NCBI RefSeq assembly: GCF_026626635.1
Contig: NZ_JAPNKA010000001.1
Location: 13,580,001-13,644,000 of the forward strand
DNA length: 64,000 nucleotides
Reading direction: 5' to 3'
Origin: Archangium lansingense
GTDB taxonomy: Bacteria; Myxococcota; Myxococcia; Myxococcales; Myxococcaceae
Positions 60,681-64,000 of the stretch are shown here, in pieces (the stretch's first letter is position 1; each line of letters opens with the position of its first letter). A model generated the notes under the pieces. That model did no database searches and was not told where the DNA came from. It was given only the letters and a program-made list of their open reading frames with translations. The position numbers were made by a program, and so were the translations under genes.

Positions 60681-62828
60681 ATGGCTGACCCGCTGAAGCC
60701 CGACACGGTCGTTCCAGTGGTGATCGACCGTCGTCGATTCCTGACCTGGGTGGTGGCCTCGCCGGCGTTGATGGTGGCGGCGCGACTCGACTCCAGCTTC
60801 GCGCAGACCGGCCCGGTGGAGACGGATGAGGCCTCGATCAACCTCTACATCGCCATCCAGGCCGACGGGCGTGTCGTGGCGACCCTGCCGCGCACCGAGA
60901 CCGGCCAGGGCATCACCACGGGCGCGGCGATGCTCGTCGCCGAGGAGCTCGACACCGTCCTCAGCTCGGTGGAGGTGCGCACCGCCGACGCGGATCCGCG
61001 CTGGCTCATCCAGCTCACCGGGTTGTCGTCGACGATGCGCTACCTCGCGGGCCCCCTGCGCGCCGCGGCCGCGAGTGCTCGGGCTCGCCTGGTGACCGCC
61101 GCCGCGCACCGCTGGCAGCTCCCCGCCTTCCGCCTCACCACCGCCCAGGGCGAGGTGCTCGCTCCCGATGGCCGCCGGGCCGGCTACGGCGAGCTGGCTC
61201 AGGATGCGGCGAGCGTGTTTCTGCCCGAGGTCTCCCCGCTGCCCAAGGAGGTCGACGCGTACACGCTTGTCGGTCAGCCCACCGGGCGCGTTGATGCTCG
61301 GGACATTGTCACCGGCAAGGCGCGCTACGCCCTCGACCTGGCCATTCCTGGAGCGCTGCCCACCGTGGTTGCCCGGCCTCCCACACTGCGCGGCTCGGTC
61401 CTGAGCCATGACGCGTCAGCGGCGCTGGCGATGCCAGGCGTGGTGGGCGTGGTGGCGCTGCCCACGGGTGTGGCGGTCTCCGCCCAGACTTTCGCCCAGG
61501 CGCTCGCGGCTCGTGAGGCCCTGCGCATCTCCTGGGCTCCGGGTCCTGCCAGCCACCTCTCGGACGCGGACATCCAAGCCCGCTTGCGCGAGGAGATGGG
61601 ACCCCGGCCCCTCCCGCCGCTGTTCACGGCGCGCACTCTCGAGGCCCGCTTCGATTTCCCCTACCTCGCCCACGCGCCCATGGAGACGCAGAGCTGTGTC
61701 GCTCGCGTCACCGCGGACCGCGCCGAGCTCTGGCTGGGTGCTCAGGATCCAAAGTTCGCCCAGCGCGAGGTCGCTGAGGCGCTCGGCTGGACGCTCACCC
61801 CGCAACGGGTGACGGTGCACACCACCCGCGCGGGAGGCGGGTTCGGCCGGAGGTTCTTCAACGAGCCCGCGGTGGAGGCCGCGCTCGTGTCCCGGTCGCT
61901 CGGTCGGCCGGTAAAGTTGATGTGGACCCGCAACGACGACATGCGCCAGGGCCGCTACCGGCCGGTCAGCCACCACCGGCTCCTCGCCTGGCTGGGCCTG
62001 GGCGGCTCCATCCTCGGTTGGCACCACCGCTCCGTCATCCCCACCGTCGAGCTCCCCCACGGATTCGGAGACATTCTCACCTCCCTGCTCGGGACGGTCC
62101 TGCCCGAGGTGACGAGCCAGACGTTCTTCCACCTCACGCAGAAGGTGCCGTACCGCTTCGGGTTGGTGACACAGCAGTTGCGCGAGGTGCCGATTCCCAT
62201 TCCCACGGCCTCGTTCCGCTCCGTGTACAGCAGCCAGGTGGTGGTGGCCAACGAGCTCTTCGTGGACCAGCTGGCCCGGGAGCTGGGACGTGACGCGGTG
62301 GAGCTGCGGCGCTCCTACCTCTCGTCGAGGCGGCTAGAGGCTGTCCTGGACAAGGTAGTGCTCGAGGGGCAGTGGGGCAGGGCGCTCCCTCCCGGGGTGG
62401 CCCAAGGCGTCGCCGTCCACGAGGAGTGGGACAGTGCCATTGCTCACCTCGTCGAGGTGGATGTGAGCGGCGCGGAGCCCAAGGTCCTGCGGGTCGTCAT
62501 CGCCGCGGATGTCGGCCTGCCCATCAACCCCCGGAGCATCGAGGCTCAGCTGCAGGGCGCGACCCTCGACGCCATGTCGACAACCTTGAGCGCCGGCATC
62601 CACATCGACGCGGGAGCCGTGCGAGAGGGCAGCTTCGCCGACTACCGGTGGGCGCGGATGAAGCATGCGCCGGCGAGCATCGACGTCCACCTCGTCCGGT
62701 CGGATGACCGTGTCGGAGGGGTGGGGGAGCTCGGCTATCCCACCGCGGCCGCTGCCCTGGGCAATGCCATCGCTCGGGCGACCGGCACCCTGCCCACCCG
62801 CTTTCCGATCCTCGACGCAGGAGCCTGA
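60681..62828 (+). CDS. Molybdopterin-binding aldehyde/xanthine dehydrogenase-type subunit (IorB-like)
   Basis: 715 residues from the ATG at 60681; the frame is open far upstream but that part is antisense-like sequence over the NDT gene. A Tat-type signal ([23 protein letters not shown] at 17-20) predicts export. Molybdenum-hydroxylase signatures: [51 protein letters not shown] and the end [18 protein letters not shown]. It works with the 2Fe-2S subunit encoded two bases later. Substrate (aldehyde or N-heterocycle) not readable. Confidence 0.85.
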   Translation: MADPLKPDTVVPVVIDRRRFLTWVVASPALMVAARLDSSFAQTGPVETDEASINLYIAIQADGRVVATLPRTETGQGITTGAAMLVAEELDTVLSSVEVRTADADPRWLIQLTGLSSTMRYLAGPLRAAAASARARLVTAAAHRWQLPAFRLTTAQGEVLAPDGRRAGYGELAQDAASVFLPEVSPLPKEVDAYTLVGQPTGRVDARDIVTGKARYALDLAIPGALPTVVARPPTLRGSVLSHDASAALAMPGVVGVVALPTGVAVSAQTFAQALAAREALRISWAPGPASHLSDADIQARLREEMGPRPLPPLFTARTLEARFDFPYLAHAPMETQSCVARVTADRAELWLGAQDPKFAQREVAEALGWTLTPQRVTVHTTRAGGGFGRRFFNEPAVEAALVSRSLGRPVKLMWTRNDDMRQGRYRPVSHHRLLAWLGLGGSILGWHHRSVIPTVELPHGFGDILTSLLGTVLPEVTSQTFFHLTQKVPYRFGLVTQQLREVPIPIPTASFRSVYSSQVVVANELFVDQLARELGRDAVELRRSYLSSRRLEAVLDKVVLEGQWGRALPPGVAQGVAVHEEWDSAIAHLVEVDVSGAEPKVLRVVIAADVGLPINPRSIEAQLQGATLDAMSTTLSAGIHIDAGAVREGSFADYRWARMKHAPASIDVHLVRSDDRVGGVGELGYPTAAAALGNAIARATGTLPTRFPILDAGA

Positions 62829-62830
62829 AC

Positions 62831-63310
62831 ATGCCGGTCCACCACTTCAACCTCAACGACGACACGGTCTCGGTGGAGGCGCCCGAGGACACCCCCTTGC
62901 TCTGGGTGCTGAGAGACTTGCTGGGAGTGACGGGCCCGAAGTACGGCTGCGGGGTGGGCGTATGCGGCGCCTGCACCAGCCATCTGGATGGAGGCGCCTT
63001 CCGTCCCTGCATCCAACCCGTCGGAGGTGTGGCGGGCCGCCGGGTGACTACCATTGAGGGCCTGGGCGGCGAGGGGCTTCACCCCGTGCAGCAGGCGTGG
63101 ATTGACGAGGACGTCGCGCAGTGCGGCTTCTGCCAGCCTGGGCAAATCATGGCCGCGGTGGCGCTGCTGCGGCGCAACCCAGATCCATCCGACGCAGACA
63201 TCGACGCGGCCATGAGTGACAACGTATGCCGTTGCGGCACCTACGTTCGTATCCGAGCGGCGATCAAGCGTGCCGCCTGGCAGCTCCGGCGCGAGGGAAT
63301 GGGGAAGTAG
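62831..63310 (+). CDS. (2Fe-2S)-binding small subunit of the molybdenum hydroxylase (IorA-like)
   Basis: 159 residues. First cluster, plant-ferredoxin type: [17 protein letters not shown] and the distal Cys in FRPCIQP. Second cluster in the helical domain: [15 protein letters not shown] and [11 protein letters not shown]. Two bases after the large subunit stop, so one operon. It passes electrons from the molybdenum site; no cytochrome subunit is seen within the window. Confidence 0.92.
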   Translation: MPVHHFNLNDDTVSVEAPEDTPLLWVLRDLLGVTGPKYGCGVGVCGACTSHLDGGAFRPCIQPVGGVAGRRVTTIEGLGGEGLHPVQQAWIDEDVAQCGFCQPGQIMAAVALLRRNPDPSDADIDAAMSDNVCRCGTYVRIRAAIKRAAWQLRREGMGK

Positions 63311-63392
63311 GTCCCCTCTCAACGGGCAAGGGAGAGGAGAGCGGGGCGAGGCGAAGGAAGCGTCCGCCGTGCTCTCGCGTTCGTCCTGTACG

Positions 63393-64000
63393 ATGCAAGC
63401 CTCGATGATTGACTTCCGGCCCCTCCCGTCGCCCGCCCAACCCACTTCAGCGGAGCGCCTCGCGGAGGATGTCGCAGCCATTGGCCGCATCGAGGCTGTC
63501 AAAACGGTGCTACGGGTGCTCTTGCAGACCACGGGCCTGCGCATGGCAGTGGTGGCCCGCGTCACGTCCGAGTCCTGGATGTGCTGCGCCGTGCTGGATG
63601 AGCTCAACTTCGGACTGCGCCCGGGTGACTCGTTGGAGCTCGTCACGACCTTCTGCAACGTGGTTCGCAACCTGGCCTCGCCGCTGCTCATCACCCATGC
63701 GAGCAAAGATTCTCGGTTCACGCACCACCCGGCGCCGAAGCTCTACAACGTCGAGAGCTACATCGCCGTGCCCGTGCTGCGGCGGGATGGGAGCTTCTTC
63801 GGGGTGATGTGCGCGGTCGACTCGGAGCCGGCCGACATCTCCGAGGACAAGATCGAGATCTTCCGCCACCTCGCGGAGCTCATTGGCTACCAATTGGAGC
63901 TGGAGGACGAGCTGGACCGGCGAGAGGCCCTGCTGCTCAACGCCCGCGAGGCCGCCCAGTTGCGCGAGCAATTGATTGGCATCGTGAGCCATGATCTGCG
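63393..64000 (+). CDS. GAF-domain sensor histidine kinase, 3' part outside window
   Basis: The frame starts at 63393 or 63405 (both ATG, no good SD) and is open to the window edge. A GAF domain covers ~25-165 (VLRVLLQTTGLRMAVVAR, SPLLITHASKDSRF, SYIAVPVLRRDGSFFGVMCA). After a coiled segment (LEDELDRREALLLNA) comes the H-box start QLIGIVSHDLR with the phospho-acceptor His. Kinase catalytic domain is beyond the edge. Confidence 0.85.
   Translation, partial: MQASMIDFRPLPSPAQPTSAERLAEDVAAIGRIEAVKTVLRVLLQTTGLRMAVVARVTSESWMCCAVLDELNFGLRPGDSLELVTTFCNVVRNLASPLLITHASKDSRFTHHPAPKLYNVESYIAVPVLRRDGSFFGVMCAVDSEPADISEDKIEIFRHLAELIGYQLELEDELDRREALLLNAREAAQLREQLIGIVSHDL

Noticed and set aside
1-64000. CRISPR array, rRNA, transposase or integrase gene
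   Set aside because: No regularly spaced repeats, no rRNA-like sequence and no recognisable transposase/integrase motif were seen in the window.

Overview
The window is high-GC, gene-dense DNA from a gliding, predatory-type myxobacterium (Myxococcota, probably Archangiaceae/Cystobacterineae). The reasons are two long Ser/Thr kinases with cytoplasmic kinase domain, single membrane helix and PEGA tail, many lipoproteins with Kelch or Cys-rich repeats, a SitA6-like lipoprotein toxin of the kin-discrimination type, and a squalene/phytoene synthase. The genus is an inference; no rRNA or complete tRNA gene is present.

Layout. 1-7.5 kb: surface and secreted proteins (lipoproteins, a 7-repeat Kelch protein, a beta-propeller-like protein), a TerB-like protein and an alpha/beta hydrolase that shifts frame in a G7 run just before its catalytic His. 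7.6-27 kb: a mosaic accessory region. A ~130-residue protein gene is present three times, glutathione synthetase (gshB) once intact and twice as internal fragments, and tRNA-3'-end-like sequences five times. Between them lie several gene remnants (LURP-one-like, lipoprotein, macro domain, SitA6-like toxin), an ECF-sigma operon with 4-base overlaps, bioY, a LysR/isochorismatase divergent pair, a HEAT-repeat protein and a toxin/immunity-type cluster (AHH nuclease, Imm11-like, ketosynthase-like, Imm49-like).

28-34 kb: a compact three-gene operon (degenerate P-loop + DUF559 nuclease; winged-helix-like protein; double-P-loop ATPase with an AAA/ORC-like front half and a HerA/VirB4-like back half) that looks like a DNA-directed defence or processing machine. 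34-50 kb: mostly envelope and signalling genes: two PEGA kinases, a DUF1330 protein, lipoprotein, squalene/phytoene synthase, exported MsrB, DUF938 methyltransferase, MscS channel with cyclic-nucleotide-binding tail, DUF2807 protein.

50-60.7 kb: a PilZ-like protein, then five co-directional genes that resemble an immune or cell-death module: a membrane coiled-coil protein, a TIR-caspase fusion, a TIR-nSTAND ATPase with a long C-terminal region, a polytopic membrane protein, and a nucleoside 2-deoxyribosyltransferase-like protein translationally coupled to it. 60.7-64 kb: a two-subunit molybdenum hydroxylase (Tat-exported large subunit plus 2Fe-2S subunit) and the start of a GAF sensor histidine kinase cut by the window edge.

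The two most attractive candidate systems are the TIR-caspase/TIR-STAND/NDT module and the DUF559/HerA-like operon. The most unusual DNA-level structure is the set of tRNA-like 3' ends linked to gshB and small-gene duplications.
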